A DNA stretch of 64,000 nucleotides from JAGVSR01 sp963750715 (GCA_963750715.1 CAVVRP010000014.1:248001-312000), one strand, 5' to 3'. Positions 46,326-55,432 are shown, numbered from the stretch's first letter. Notes: generated by a model from the sequence alone, not told the origin. Made by a program: numbers and translations.

Positions 46326-47732
46326 CTAGCGGCGTACAGTTTTTGCCTTAAGAGCCTCGACCAGCGGCGCCATGCGCGAGCCGTTAGAGCCCTTCACCAT
46401 CACGACGTCGCCGGCACCGAGGGCCGCAACGACTGCGGTTTCGATATCCCGCGAATCATTCCCCCAAGCCGCCCGAATGCGCGTGGGCAGGCGGCCGAAC
46501 AAATGCGACATTTTCGGTCCGGAGGCAAACACGAGATCGCAACCGGCTTCCTCGACGGCTTTCGCGAGGCCGGCGTGCATCTCGGCGCTGGCGGCCCCCA
46601 GTTCCAACATGTCACCCAGCACGGCAATGCGGCGGGAATAGTGGTCGCGAGGAATCAATGCCATGGCGGCAAGCGCCGCGCGCATAGAGGCCGGATTGGC
46701 GTTGTAGCTTTCATCGATGACGAGCGCCCTGCCACCCTCGAGTTCGACGACGCTGCGGTGGCCTCGTCCAAGCGGCGGGCCGAAACCCGCCAGAGCGGCC
46801 AGCGCGCGGTCGAGATCGCACCCGGCGGCATCGAGGGCTGCAACGATGGCAAGCGAGTTCTGAGCCATATGCAGGCCCGGAGCGGCGAGCGCATAGCGAA
46901 CATCGCGGCTCGACACGCGCGCCGTCACATGCGTCGCTTCGGGCTGGAGGTCGATCGCCAGCGCGCGAACATCCGCAGCTTCATGCTGACCGAACAGAAC
47001 GATGCGCGCGCCGGCCTCGCGGGCGCGCCGATGGAGGATTTCCCAATAGGCGTTGTCACGGTTGATCACAGCCGTGCCGCCTGGCTCAACACCGGCGAAT
47101 ATCTCAGCCTTAGCTTCCGCGATACCTTCGACGGACGCGAAGTTTTCTATGTGAACCGGTTCCACTGTCGTGACGATCGCCACATGCGGGCGCGCCATGC
47201 GCGTCAGCGGATCGATCTCGCCCGCATGGTTCATGCCGATCTCGAACACGCCATAGCGCGTCGACTGCGGCATGCGCGCGAGTGTGAGGGGCACGCCGAG
47301 GTGATTGTTGAACGACTTGTCGGCGGCGTGAGTCTCGCCCAGCGGCGACAGGCAGGCGCGCAGCATTTCTTTGGTACCGGTCTTGCCGACGCTACCGGTG
47401 ACTGCAATGACGCGCGCATCGAAGTCAAGCCGTGCACGTGCCGCGCGACCGATACTCTCCAATGCGGCCAGCGTATCGGCGACGCGGATCAGTGCGCCAT
47501 CGCACGGTTGCCGGATGTATTTCTGCGTGACGATTGCGGCTGCCGCGCCACCGTTGAAGGCCGTGGAGACGAACTCGTGACCGTCACGCGCTCCCGCGAG
47601 CGCAACGAATACGTCGCCCGGCGCGATACTGCGGGTGTCGATCGAGAAGCCCGTGACGTCAACCGATCGCCCGCCGTCGATGTCACCGCCTGACGCCATG
47701 ACCATCTCGTCGATACCCCACAACGCCCTCAT
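46326..47732 (-). CDS. murF: UDP-MurNAc-tripeptide--D-Ala-D-Ala ligase MurF
   Basis: 468 residues. P-loop AVTGSVGKTGTKEML, FNNHLGVPLTLARM, EIGMNHAGEIDPLT and VIDESYNANPASMRAAL are MurF hallmarks. It adds the dipeptide made by Ddl. ATG 47732 overlaps the murE stop. Confidence 0.96.
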   Translation of the reverse strand: MRALWGIDEMVMASGGDIDGGRSVDVTGFSIDTRSIAPGDVFVALAGARDGHEFVSTAFNGGAAAAIVTQKYIRQPCDGALIRVADTLAALESIGRAARARLDFDARVIAVTGSVGKTGTKEMLRACLSPLGETHAADKSFNNHLGVPLTLARMPQSTRYGVFEIGMNHAGEIDPLTRMARPHVAIVTTVEPVHIENFASVEGIAEAKAEIFAGVEPGGTAVINRDNAYWEILHRRAREAGARIVLFGQHEAADVRALAIDLQPEATHVTARVSSRDVRYALAAPGLHMAQNSLAIVAALDAAGCDLDRALAALAGFGPPLGRGHRSVVELEGGRALVIDESYNANPASMRAALAAMALIPRDHYSRRIAVLGDMLELGAASAEMHAGLAKAVEEAGCDLVFASGPKMSHLFGRLPTRIRAAWGNDSRDIETAVVAALGAGDVVMVKGSNGSRMAPLVEALKAKTVRR

Positions 47733-49180
47733 CGCGCACGCTCCAGAGCGGTCTGCAAAAACTCATGGTCGGAGAACGGCAACACCTTGTCGCCGACGAT
47801 CTGCCCAGTCTCGTGACCCTTCCCCGCAACCAGTACGACATCGCCGGGTCCCATCATGCCGACCGCCGCCGCGATGGCCTCGGCCCGATCACCGATCTCG
47901 CGCGCGCCCGTGGCGCCTGCGAGGATTTCGGCGCGGATCGCAGCGGGCGCTTCGCTGCGCGGGTTGTCGTCGGTCACGATCACGACGTCGGATTTGGCGA
48001 CAGCGATTTCGCCCATGATCAGACGCTTGCCGCGATCGCGATCGCCACCGCAGCCGAACACGCAGATCAGTTTGCCGGTGACGAAAGGCCGGCAGGCGCC
48101 AAGCGCGGCTGTCAGCGCCTCCGGCTTGTGGGCATAATCGACGACGCCGAGGCCGCCGCGAGCCTCGCCGATGATCTCGAGCCGGCCCTTGACGCCCTTC
48201 AGGGCCGCGAGCGCCGCGATGACGCGACCCGCATCCTCGCCGGCAGCAATAGCTAGGCCCGCCGCCACCAGTGCGTTCTCGACCTGATACGCGCCGACGA
48301 GCGGAAGCCTGACCGACTTCGCCAAGCCGCCTGCCGTCGTGATGTCGAGTACCTGCGCAAATCCATCCATCGCAACGCGATCAAGCCGCAAGCCTGTACC
48401 GGTGCGTCCCACCGTGAAGATATCCAGTCCCCGCGATTTACAGGCGCGCATCACGTCGGCGGCGCGGTCGCCGTCGCTGTTGACCACGGCCCGCTGACCT
48501 GAATGAAGAAGCTCGCTAAACAGTCTCAGCTTTGCTGCGAGGTAGGCCTCTATGGTCGGATGATAGTCGAGATGGTCGCGGCCGAGATTGGTGAAGGCGC
48601 CCGCTGTCAGCTTGACGCCGTCGAGGCGATGCTGATCCAGTCCGTGAGATGACGCTTCCATCGCGAGATGCGTCACGCCTTCGTCGGCGAGGTCGGCCAG
48701 CGTTGCATGCAAAGTCACCGGATCGGGTGTCGTGAGCGAACCGTAGACGGCGCCTGACGGCTTGATGACTCCGATCGTGCCGGCCGATGCGGCCGCCCGC
48801 CCGCACTCCGTGAGAATCTGGCGCGTGAACTCCGCAACCGAGGTCTTTCCGCTGGTGCCTGTCACGGCCAGGACGATGCCCGGCTGATGCCGATAGAAGC
48901 GCGCGGCGACATTCGCCAGGACCTGACGAGGATCTTCGACGCGAACGATCCGAACGCCCGGCATATCGGGAACTGGAGCCGAGATGCCGGCAATGACCGC
49001 GACGGCTCCGCGCGCGATGGCATCGGCGATATAGGCGCCACCGTCGGCCTTGGTGCCGGGAATGGCAACGAACAGGGAGCCGAGCACAACCTTGCGGCTA
49101 TCGTCGGTCACCGCCACGATATCCATGTCCCCGCTCTGGTGCTGACCACTCCCTGCTTCAAGAAGATGGGACAAAAGCAT
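47729..49180 (-). CDS. murE: UDP-MurNAc-L-Ala-D-Glu--meso-diaminopimelate ligase MurE
   Basis: 483 residues. P-loop AVTGTSGKTSVAEF, TTPDPVTLHATLADLADEG, MEASSHGLDQHRLDGV, LGRDHLDYHPTIEAY and TDDNPRSEAP. The DNPR motif marks meso-DAP rather than lysine specificity, as expected of a Gram-negative. ATG 49180. A hairpin and an unknown gene separate it from ftsI, which normally adjoins it. Confidence 0.96.
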   Translation of the reverse strand: MLLSHLLEAGSGQHQSGDMDIVAVTDDSRKVVLGSLFVAIPGTKADGGAYIADAIARGAVAVIAGISAPVPDMPGVRIVRVEDPRQVLANVAARFYRHQPGIVLAVTGTSGKTSVAEFTRQILTECGRAAASAGTIGVIKPSGAVYGSLTTPDPVTLHATLADLADEGVTHLAMEASSHGLDQHRLDGVKLTAGAFTNLGRDHLDYHPTIEAYLAAKLRLFSELLHSGQRAVVNSDGDRAADVMRACKSRGLDIFTVGRTGTGLRLDRVAMDGFAQVLDITTAGGLAKSVRLPLVGAYQVENALVAAGLAIAAGEDAGRVIAALAALKGVKGRLEIIGEARGGLGVVDYAHKPEALTAALGACRPFVTGKLICVFGCGGDRDRGKRLIMGEIAVAKSDVVIVTDDNPRSEAPAAIRAEILAGATGAREIGDRAEAIAAAVGMMGPGDVVLVAGKGHETGQIVGDKVLPFSDHEFLQTALERAR

Positions 49181-49248
49181 TAGATCGGTTTCTCGGCGTC
49201 ATCCGGTCAACGGGGCGGGAAGGGGCGCCTGTCGATGCACAGCGTCCC

Positions 49249-49271
49249 AGGGCGACGTATTAGGTCGCCCT
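49249..49271 (-). terminator. Hairpin between the inserted unknown gene and murE
   Basis: AGGGCGAC at 49249-49256 pairs perfectly with GTCGCCCT at 49264-49271 around a seven-base loop, just downstream of the unknown gene in the direction of transcription. It could partly end transcription from ftsI before murE. No T-run. Confidence 0.45.
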
Positions 49272-49304
49272 GTCCTATGCGTCAAACACGATGGCGCGAA
49301 CCCG

Positions 49305-50429
49305 CTATCCGCTGGCCTTGGCCTGTTCGCGGCAAAGAGCGGGCAAGTTGTGGCCGCTGAACCACAACTCGTAGCTGTTGGGGGCATTGGAACGCGCCCA
49401 GGTCGAAGAGGATAAGTCTTTCACCTCCAGATGGAGCCCAAGCGACGCGAACAGACCGGAGATCTGTGCGGCACGCACCTTGTCGCCCGGGTGGAAGAAA
49501 CGCAGTTCCTGGTTCGATTGCGCATAGTCCGCATACATTCGCACTGCGGGAAAACGGATTGTCGCCTTGTCTTCCTCCTTGAAACTGTCGCGCAACAGCG
49601 TCAGGCACTGGTAAATGGGTTCATCGGGCACGTGCACGAAGACGCGTGACGGGCGACGTTCGAGCGCGATCTTGTAGGCTGCCGCGACATCGGGGTTTTC
49701 CTTGGCGGCGTTGAGGATGGCAATCTCGAGCATGGGCAGGAGCTCAGGGTTCTTGGCCGAGGTGGCGTAGTCGATCTGCGCGGCTACGAATTCCACCGGC
49801 ACCTTGCCGTTCTTGGCAAGATATTCGAACATGGCGATCCCATACTTCTGTTTCTCGGCCGATGGATCGGTGACGAGATCGATCATGCTCTTCAGGTCGT
49901 TGACGCTTTGCTGCCACTTGGTCCAGTACCAGCCCATGCCGGCGACGGTCAGCGGCACGAGCACGATCGACAGCATCTTGAAAAATGCGTCCCACGAGTC
50001 GCTGCTCAGATTCAATTTCACGATGGTACTGCCTCCCGAAGAGAATTTCTGGGGTACGCCTTCCACCCGAAAAGTGACCATCCGGTGGCCGGCGGCTTCG
50101 GCCTTTGGAAGGGGCTCGAAATTTTCGGCGCCGTTAGCGCCCGTCAGGAATACGAAGCCGGCATAGCCGCTGCGGATTTCCTGCTCGACGATTGCCATCC
50201 GCTCGCAGGCGATGACGTCAGCATTGCGGCGAAGGACATCCTTACGATCCCTGGCTGCGCAGCCATCTGGTGACAGACGACAAGTAGTCGGTCCGTGCGC
50301 GACCGCTCGATGGTCGTCCACGAACATGTGGCGTTCTGGGAGAACTGGATCGGGCTGCGTTTCGAGCAGTCGGGCGCCTGTGAGGTCGACGATGCACTGG
50401 TGCCGCTCGAAATCGATCTCGAGCGGCAA
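49305..50429 (-). CDS. Unknown membrane protein inserted between ftsI and murE
   Basis: I do not recognise the family. From TTG 50429 (GGAG at fair spacing) it has 374 residues; the frame is open to 50521, so the start is uncertain. The N-terminal part has several Cys (TTCRLSPDGCAARDRK, DVIACERMA) and may be exported. One membrane helix is at about 149-169 (FFKMLSIVLVPLTVAGMGWYW). The rest is helical (LKSMIDLVTDPSAEKQKYGI) and ends with a small alpha/beta domain (LRFFHPGDKVRAAQISGL, ASLGLHLEVKDLSS, NSYELWFSG) that loosely recalls SPOR- or LytR_C-like modules. Its place in a highly conserved cell-wall cluster suggests, but does not show, an envelope role. Confidence 0.6.
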   Translation of the reverse strand: MPLEIDFERHQCIVDLTGARLLETQPDPVLPERHMFVDDHRAVAHGPTTCRLSPDGCAARDRKDVLRRNADVIACERMAIVEQEIRSGYAGFVFLTGANGAENFEPLPKAEAAGHRMVTFRVEGVPQKFSSGGSTIVKLNLSSDSWDAFFKMLSIVLVPLTVAGMGWYWTKWQQSVNDLKSMIDLVTDPSAEKQKYGIAMFEYLAKNGKVPVEFVAAQIDYATSAKNPELLPMLEIAILNAAKENPDVAAAYKIALERRPSRVFVHVPDEPIYQCLTLLRDSFKEEDKATIRFPAVRMYADYAQSNQELRFFHPGDKVRAAQISGLFASLGLHLEVKDLSSSTWARSNAPNSYELWFSGHNLPALCREQAKASG

Positions 50430-50523
50430 ATCGGGCGCTCCGAGGAACCCAACGTCTGGGACTCCTGCGCCGCCGGGACTGCTTAGCCGGACGATCCAAT
50501 GTTCTTTTTTTTCGGCGGTACGA

Positions 50524-52233
50524 TCAGCGGACAGGCTGATCGGTGCCCGTGGCCGCCGGCACGCCGAGAAGCGGCGCCACGCGCTCGATGATCCGGCCAG
50601 CGGTTGGCGCGGCGTTGACGCCGGCGGTGATGCGATCGTCCGTCTCAGTCGTACCCTTCGGCTCGAACAGCATGACAAGCGTGACGTACTTCGGCGCCTC
50701 CATGGGAAACGCCGCGATGAACGAAGTAATGACGGATTTTTCCTGATAACCCCGCCGGCTCGGCATCTCCGCGGTTCCCGTCTTGCCGCCGACGCGGTAA
50801 CCGGGCACATCGGCGCGACGGCCGGTACCGGCTTCGTTGGTGACGTTGAGGCGCATCAACTCGCGAACCTTGGCGCTCGTCGCAGCCGTAACCAGGCGCT
50901 CGCCAGGCTCGGCCGCGTCACCCACGATGAACCTTGGGACGACCTTACGTCCGCCATTGACGAGTGCTGCCGTGGCGGCGGCGAACTGCAGCGGAGCGAC
51001 CGCAAGCCCATGACCATAGGACACGGTAATCTGCTCGGTGCGGCCAAACGCGGCCGGAACAAGGGGCACCGCCGTGTGCCCAATCTCCGTCTTTAACGGC
51101 TGCAGCAGTCCGAGCTTGTCGAGGAACGCCTTCTGGCGCTCAGGGCCAGCTTCCAGCGCCAACAATCCCGCGCCGACGTTCGATGAGTGAATGAAGATTT
51201 CGGCAATCGTCATCGGCCGACCGAGCGGATGCAGGTCGCGGATCGTGTATCGGCCCGCTGACAGAGGCTGCGTCGTATCTACGAGTGCATGCAGGCTCTT
51301 GCCGCTTTCAAAGGCCATGGCAACGGTGACCGTCTTCAAAACGGACCCAAGTTCGAATGTCCCACCGGCCAGCTTGTCGGCACGCACAGGATCGGCGCGT
51401 TCAGCCGCGATGGTGGGATCCGCCGAGGGAAGCGAAATAAAGGCGACCACCTCTCCCGTGTTCGCCTCCATCACCAGCCCGGCCGCACCCTTGGCGCCGT
51501 ACCGCTTCATCGCAGTATCAAGTTCGTTTTCGACGGCATGTTGCACGCCCAAATCAAGAGACAGCCTGACGGGAGCGCGGGCGGACAGCGTTGCGCCATG
51601 CACGGCTTCAACTCCTATCGCCTCATCGATGTGGCGCTCGATACCGGCAAGACCGCGGTTGTCGATATCGACCTGCCCCAGGATCTGGCCGGCGAGGCGA
51701 CCATCGGGATAGACGCGGCGCAGTTCGTCACGGAACCGCAGTCCTGGCAGACCCAGGTCGTGAACGGCTTGTGCCGTTCTTGGCGAGAGCCCCCGTCGCA
51801 CCCAGACGAAGCGGCGGGCCGGGTCCGTCAAATCGCGGCGCAACTCGACGCCGTCGAGATCGGGAAAAATAGTAGCCAGGCGTTCGACGACGTCGTCGGC
51901 ATCCTGGATGAGCGCCGGGTCGGCGTAGAGCGAGGGAGCAATGACGTCGGATGCCAGCAGCCGTCCGTTTCGGTCGACGACGTCCGGCCGGGCATAGCTC
52001 TCGGCAGGGGTCGCCATCATTGCGATGGAAACAGAATCCAGCGGCTCCGCCTTGAGCGCCAGTTGTACCAGCCGGCCGGCCACGACGCCGAAGGCCAGAC
52101 AGATCGAGACGCCGACGGCAATGGCTCGCGACCGCGGGACACCCGTCCGCTCATCGCGGCGATGCCGCGCCGATAGCGCCAGCTGCCACTCGTCCCGCTC
52201 GGTCACTGAAGCGGCCATGGCAGCAGGCCTCAC
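50524..52233 (-). CDS. ftsI: Peptidoglycan D,D-transpeptidase FtsI (PBP3)
   Basis: 569-residue class B penicillin-binding protein cross-linking septal wall. One membrane helix at about 37-58, a pedestal domain (VVDRNGRLLASDV, LRRVYPDGRLAGQILG), then the transpeptidase motifs: SxxK as Ser297-Val-Leu-Lys300, SxN at Ser350-Ser-Asn352 and KTG in YRVGGKTGTAEM. GTG 52233 overlaps the ftsL stop (GTGA); ATG 52218 is an alternative. Confidence 0.96.
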   Translation of the reverse strand: MRPAAMAASVTERDEWQLALSARHRRDERTGVPRSRAIAVGVSICLAFGVVAGRLVQLALKAEPLDSVSIAMMATPAESYARPDVVDRNGRLLASDVIAPSLYADPALIQDADDVVERLATIFPDLDGVELRRDLTDPARRFVWVRRGLSPRTAQAVHDLGLPGLRFRDELRRVYPDGRLAGQILGQVDIDNRGLAGIERHIDEAIGVEAVHGATLSARAPVRLSLDLGVQHAVENELDTAMKRYGAKGAAGLVMEANTGEVVAFISLPSADPTIAAERADPVRADKLAGGTFELGSVLKTVTVAMAFESGKSLHALVDTTQPLSAGRYTIRDLHPLGRPMTIAEIFIHSSNVGAGLLALEAGPERQKAFLDKLGLLQPLKTEIGHTAVPLVPAAFGRTEQITVSYGHGLAVAPLQFAAATAALVNGGRKVVPRFIVGDAAEPGERLVTAATSAKVRELMRLNVTNEAGTGRRADVPGYRVGGKTGTAEMPSRRGYQEKSVITSFIAAFPMEAPKYVTLVMLFEPKGTTETDDRITAGVNAAPTAGRIIERVAPLLGVPAATGTDQPVR

Positions 52234-52520
52234 TTCGATGTGGAGCCGGTCATCAGGCTGTTTGCGCCTTCATAATCGGCGAGGTCGCGCTGCGTCATGG
52301 GTATGAGGCCCAATGCCCGCGCGAGCGGCTCAATACGCTCCGGCCGCGCCAGATGCGATCTCTCCGCCTTGAGCACCGCGATATCGCCGCGAGCAGCTTC
52401 CGCGGCGCGCTCCTTGGCCTGGACCTCGGCTTCGATCAGTCGAGTATCGTAATTGAGGCCGTAAAGCAGGAAGGCGCTCGAGAGCGCCATGAAGATGGCC
52501 ATCATCGTGAGCACTCGCAT
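52230..52520 (-). CDS. ftsL: Cell division protein FtsL
   Basis: 96-residue bitopic protein: a short cytosolic end, a membrane helix (LTMMAIFMALSSAFLLYGL) and a coiled coil (EVQAKERAAEAARGDIAVLK) ending in the FtsL/DivIC pattern ARPERIEPLARALGLIPM. It is a scaffold with FtsB/FtsQ. Position between rsmH and ftsI supports the call despite low sequence conservation. Confidence 0.85.
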   Translation of the reverse strand: MRVLTMMAIFMALSSAFLLYGLNYDTRLIEAEVQAKERAAEAARGDIAVLKAERSHLARPERIEPLARALGLIPMTQRDLADYEGANSLMTGSTSK

Positions 52521-52566
52521 AACGAACTCTCCGAACCGTCACGCCTCATGAACCCTGCGGCGCGGC

Positions 52567-53625
52567 CTACCCGGCGGGCCAAGCGACCGCTTCGGTGCGG
52601 ACCGCGGCTCGCAAGCGTGCGGAACGCGCACGCGGATTCACATCCAATTCACCTTTCTGAGGTGTTAACGGACGAAAGTTAAGAATCCGGAAACTTGGCG
52701 GTGAAAGTTTTACGGACTGCTGTGGAAGATGGCGCGAAACATTGACCGTCTTGCCCGAACGGCCGGCAAGGAACTGCTTCACGATCCGGTCTTCGAGGCT
52801 GTGGAATGTCACTACCACCAACCTGCCTCCAGGCCTAAGCAGCCGTTCAGCGGCTTCCAGTCCGCGATGCAATTCGCCAAGCTCGTCGTTGACAAAAATG
52901 CGCAGCGCCTGGAACGTGCGCGTCGCGGGATGCTTTCCATCCTCCAGGCGGCCGTGGAAAACCCTGAGAACAATATCGGCGAGCTGCCGCGTCCGCATGA
53001 TGCCACCGTCAGCGCGGGCGGCAACGATGGCGCGGGAGATTGCGCGCGAGTGGCGCTCTTCCCCGAACTGGTAGATGATTTTGGCGATGTCTTCTTCATC
53101 CGCCGTATTTATGAAATCGGCGGCGGTCTCTCCGACATCCAGTTGGCGATGGTCGAGCGGATCAACGGCTGCGGACATGCGCATGTCGAGTGGACCGTCG
53201 TTCTGGAAGGAGAAACCTCGTTCGGCCTGATCGAGCTGCATCGAAGAGACGCCGATATCAAGGACGACGCCATCGATACATGGTTCGTCGCCCGGCGGCG
53301 TTCCATCAGCCGACGCTTCGATGCGGGCGAACTGTTCCATGCGCGAGAACGGCGCGTTGATCAGGTTGAGGCGGTTGGGATACTCCGCGCACATAGGTGC
53401 TGCGGCGCGAACGGCTGTGATATCGCGATCAAAAGCTAGAACCCGGCAATCCGCGGCTTCGAGAATGGTGCGCGTGTAGCCGCCGGCACCGAACGTGCCG
53501 TCAATGTACTTTTCGCTGGCCTTCGGCTGCAGGGCATCCAGCACTTCCGAGAGCAGCACGGGAATGTGCCTCGTCCGCGCCGCGCGGCTGTCCGGATCGG
53601 TTCCGGATTTCCGCCCACGCCTCAT
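52567..53625 (-). CDS. rsmH: 16S rRNA (cytosine-1402-N4) methyltransferase RsmH
   Basis: 352 residues. HIPVLLSEVL, IDGTFGAGGYTRTIL (SAM site), LDIGVSSMQLDQAERGFSF, ATRTFQALRIFVNDELGEL and VVTFHSLEDRIVKQF are the MraW/RsmH signatures. ATG 53625 overlaps the mraZ stop (ATGA). The frame is open further upstream inside mraZ but is not family-like. The C terminus is extended by a basic tail. Confidence 0.95.
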   Translation of the reverse strand: MRRGRKSGTDPDSRAARTRHIPVLLSEVLDALQPKASEKYIDGTFGAGGYTRTILEAADCRVLAFDRDITAVRAAAPMCAEYPNRLNLINAPFSRMEQFARIEASADGTPPGDEPCIDGVVLDIGVSSMQLDQAERGFSFQNDGPLDMRMSAAVDPLDHRQLDVGETAADFINTADEEDIAKIIYQFGEERHSRAISRAIVAARADGGIMRTRQLADIVLRVFHGRLEDGKHPATRTFQALRIFVNDELGELHRGLEAAERLLRPGGRLVVVTFHSLEDRIVKQFLAGRSGKTVNVSRHLPQQSVKLSPPSFRILNFRPLTPQKGELDVNPRARSARLRAAVRTEAVAWPAG

Positions 53626-54113
53626 TCCCGTGCCCCCTCGTCGCCGCCATCTCCAGACGGACGGCTCCCCGCGCCGAAAAGTTTTCTGTGCTCCTGGGCT
53701 TTTTCCCGGGCCCGCGCACGCCTTTCTTCGAAGCGGACGGGCTCCCACATCTGGAACTTGTCGCCAAGGCCGACAAAAGTGATCTGGGATTGAAGGCCGG
53801 CGTGGGCGCGAAGTCCTTCAGGAAGGACGATACGGCCGTCGCCGTCGATGGCGAGAACCTGGACATCGCCGTAGAGCGAGACAGACAGTTCATCGCGCTC
53901 ATCCGAATAGTCCGGCAGACCCGAGAGAAGCCCGTCGATCTTTTGCGCAAGTCTCTCGCCGCCTGCATCGAGCGCTGGAGCATCGAGCGAAGGGTAGCAG
54001 TAGATGCCGCCTGCGTATCCGTCGCGTTCGAGCACGACCCGGAATGGAGCGGGAATGGAGACGCGGCCTTTGGCGTCGATCTTGTTCGTGTATGTCGAGA
54101 CAAAGCGGTCCAT
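53622..54113 (-). CDS. mraZ: Transcriptional regulator MraZ
   Basis: 163 residues with two SpoVT/AbrB-like repeats: FVSTYTNKIDAKGRVSIPAP (about 3-22) and VQVLAIDGDGRIVLPEGLRA (about 80-100). MraZ forms a ring and regulates its own mra promoter through TGGGN repeats. ATG 54113 has GGGGG directly upstream. A matching four-site array lies about 145 bases upstream. First gene of the dcw cluster. Confidence 0.93.
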   Translation of the reverse strand: MDRFVSTYTNKIDAKGRVSIPAPFRVVLERDGYAGGIYCYPSLDAPALDAGGERLAQKIDGLLSGLPDYSDERDELSVSLYGDVQVLAIDGDGRIVLPEGLRAHAGLQSQITFVGLGDKFQMWEPVRFEERRARAREKAQEHRKLFGAGSRPSGDGGDEGARE

Positions 54114-54256
54114 CCCCCGTTTTCGAACCTCACCCTCGACGCAAGAACTCCAAGAACCAGCCCGCACCCGGCGGGGCCGTGGCAGTCGCTCGGCTCGGGC
54201 CCTCTCTCCGAGCGGCGCCACACCACGGATCCCTACCCGGTGCGGTCGGGCATCTA

Positions 54257-54291
54257 TGGGATCTCATGGAACTATATGGGTGTCAATGGTT
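54257..54291. promoter_or_regulatory. MraZ-type operator: four TGG(N)2 half sites at 10-bp spacing
   Basis: On the plus strand TGGGA (54257), TGGAA (54267), TGGGT (54277) and TGGTT (54287) recur exactly every ten bases with five-base spacers. The known E. coli MraZ site is three TGGGN repeats with the same spacing. A possible minus-strand -10 element, TATAGT (54276-54271), lies inside it, so binding would block the dcw promoter. Confidence 0.75.
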
Positions 54292-54320
54292 CGTTAACGA
54301 TTTCATTGGAGTGCGGCCCG

Positions 54321-54329
54321 TTATCCACA
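54321..54329 (+). promoter_or_regulatory. Consensus DnaA box upstream of the dcw cluster
   Basis: TTATCCACA is a perfect match to the R1-type DnaA box and lies about 30 bases upstream of the MraZ sites. A single box could let DnaA tune the division cluster, but one nine-mer may also be chance. Confidence 0.4.
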
Positions 54330-54461
54330 GGACGAGCGGTTGCCGGCGTGCAGACGCACATGGATCGTGACAGGGCCAGTTGAACGAGGACGCAATCGAG
54401 GGCCAACATGAATGAGGGGCACATCTGGCGGGCGCCAGAGCGTTCGTGGCGATCGCCTCGG

Positions 54462-54557
54462 CTATTGCCTAAAAACGGGGAGCAACGGCTTGCCGGCCAT
54501 GTAGGCTCCACCCCCGTAGGCGAGCACGAGAGCACTCATGAAAGCAACGTAGCGCAT
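54462..54557 (-). CDS. Possible 31-residue small membrane protein
   Basis: ATG 54557 opens MRYVAFMSALVLAYGGGAYM and a short Pro-containing tail ending at TAG 54464-54462. A single hydrophobic helix and a weak purine-rich leader are the only support. It follows a similar small ORF on the same strand by 25 bases, and both point toward mraZ. Confidence 0.3.
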   Translation of the reverse strand: MRYVAFMSALVLAYGGGAYMAGKPLLPVFRQ

Positions 54558-54581
54558 GCCAATTCGCAGGCTCTCACTCTT

Positions 54582-54767
54582 CTATTGTTCGCGCGGAATG
54601 CTTCCGGCCCTGTTGAAGTCGAAGGCGAAACGAACACCCGCCGCAGCCGCGATCGATAGCGACAGCGCACTGACAGTCCAGATATTGAAGCCGTAAATCC
54701 CGCAAGCCACCGCCGACACATCGCCACCGCTTCGAATTCCACTACCATCACGCATTTCCCATTTCAC
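54582..54767 (-). CDS. Possible 61-residue small membrane protein
   Basis: ATG 54767 opens a polar N terminus, then a hydrophobic span (GIYGFNIWTVSALSLSIAAA) and a polar end (FDFNRAGSIPREQ). No family recognised and no strong ribosome-binding site. Could be chance. Confidence 0.3.
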   Translation of the reverse strand: MKWEMRDGSGIRSGGDVSAVACGIYGFNIWTVSALSLSIAAAAGVRFAFDFNRAGSIPREQ

Positions 54768-55117
54768 ATGCGCGAAGTACGGGGGCCTTCCGCGAACGGA
54801 TGTGCGGTTGCCTCAGGCGGTCATCAGATTACATATGAGAAAGGCTGAGCGCCGCCGGCACGGTCTGATCACGAAACTGTCAGCAAGGCGACTTACGGGA
54901 CACCGACAAAGCGCGCGTTCATCGAGCGTCGCGGCGAAAATGAGCTCAGGTTGCATTGGCGCGCCCGCAAACGATCACGCTTGATCACGCAGAGGGCGTT
55001 CCCGCCAACGCCCTTGTGAGTGGTGGTGAATAGGCAGCGCCGCTAGGTGTGACTCATGCCGGGTGACGCATCGCCCGCTGAGTTCGTCCATCGAATAACA
55101 ACATCTGGGAGTGAGAC
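54768..55117. other. Intergenic stretch with no gene seen
   Basis: About 350 bases between the small membrane ORFs and the secreted PepSY-like gene. Only short, unconvincing frames are open. The last 20 bases hold the GGGAG ribosome-binding site of the next gene. Confidence 0.5.
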
Positions 55118-55417
55118 ATGATCCGCGCATTTTTCATCGCTACGATACTCGCCGCCGGCCTTGCCGCACCGGCGCTCGCCGGCGATGAGCCCGCGACCGA
55201 CGCCGCCTCCGCTGCAGCCTTCACGGCGCAGCAGACCGCCGTTGCTAACCAGCAGCAGATCCGCAAGCTGCTCGCCGCACAAGGTTACGTCGTGACGTCG
55301 GACCTCTACCGCGACGACGCAGGCCGCTGGGTCGGCACCGCACTGAAGGACGGCAAGCAGGTTCGCGTCGCGATCAAAATGCCGCCGCGCAATGCTCCGA
55401 CCGCGCTGACCAACTAA
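55118..55417 (+). CDS. Small secreted PepSY-like protein
   Basis: 99 residues. Signal peptide (FFIATILAAGLAAPALAG), an Ala/Gln-rich spacer, then QQQIRKLLAAQGYVVTSDLY and VGTALKDGKQVRVAIKM. This helix-then-strands pattern with GY(V)V, then a strand ending in VRVAI, resembles single PepSY domains, which often inhibit or bind proteases. The family call is tentative. GGGAG lies seven bases before ATG 55118. Confidence 0.7.
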   Translation: MIRAFFIATILAAGLAAPALAGDEPATDAASAAAFTAQQTAVANQQQIRKLLAAQGYVVTSDLYRDDAGRWVGTALKDGKQVRVAIKMPPRNAPTALTN

Positions 55418-55432
55418 GGCAAGACCTCCACG

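Noticed and set aside
46503..47693. 396-codon plus-strand frame opposite murF
   Set aside because: murF has all its family motifs, so this is an antisense shadow.
54408..54659. 83-codon plus-strand ORF upstream of mraZ
   Set aside because: No ribosome-binding site and no hydrophobic or conserved feature. The opposite strand gives more protein-like frames.
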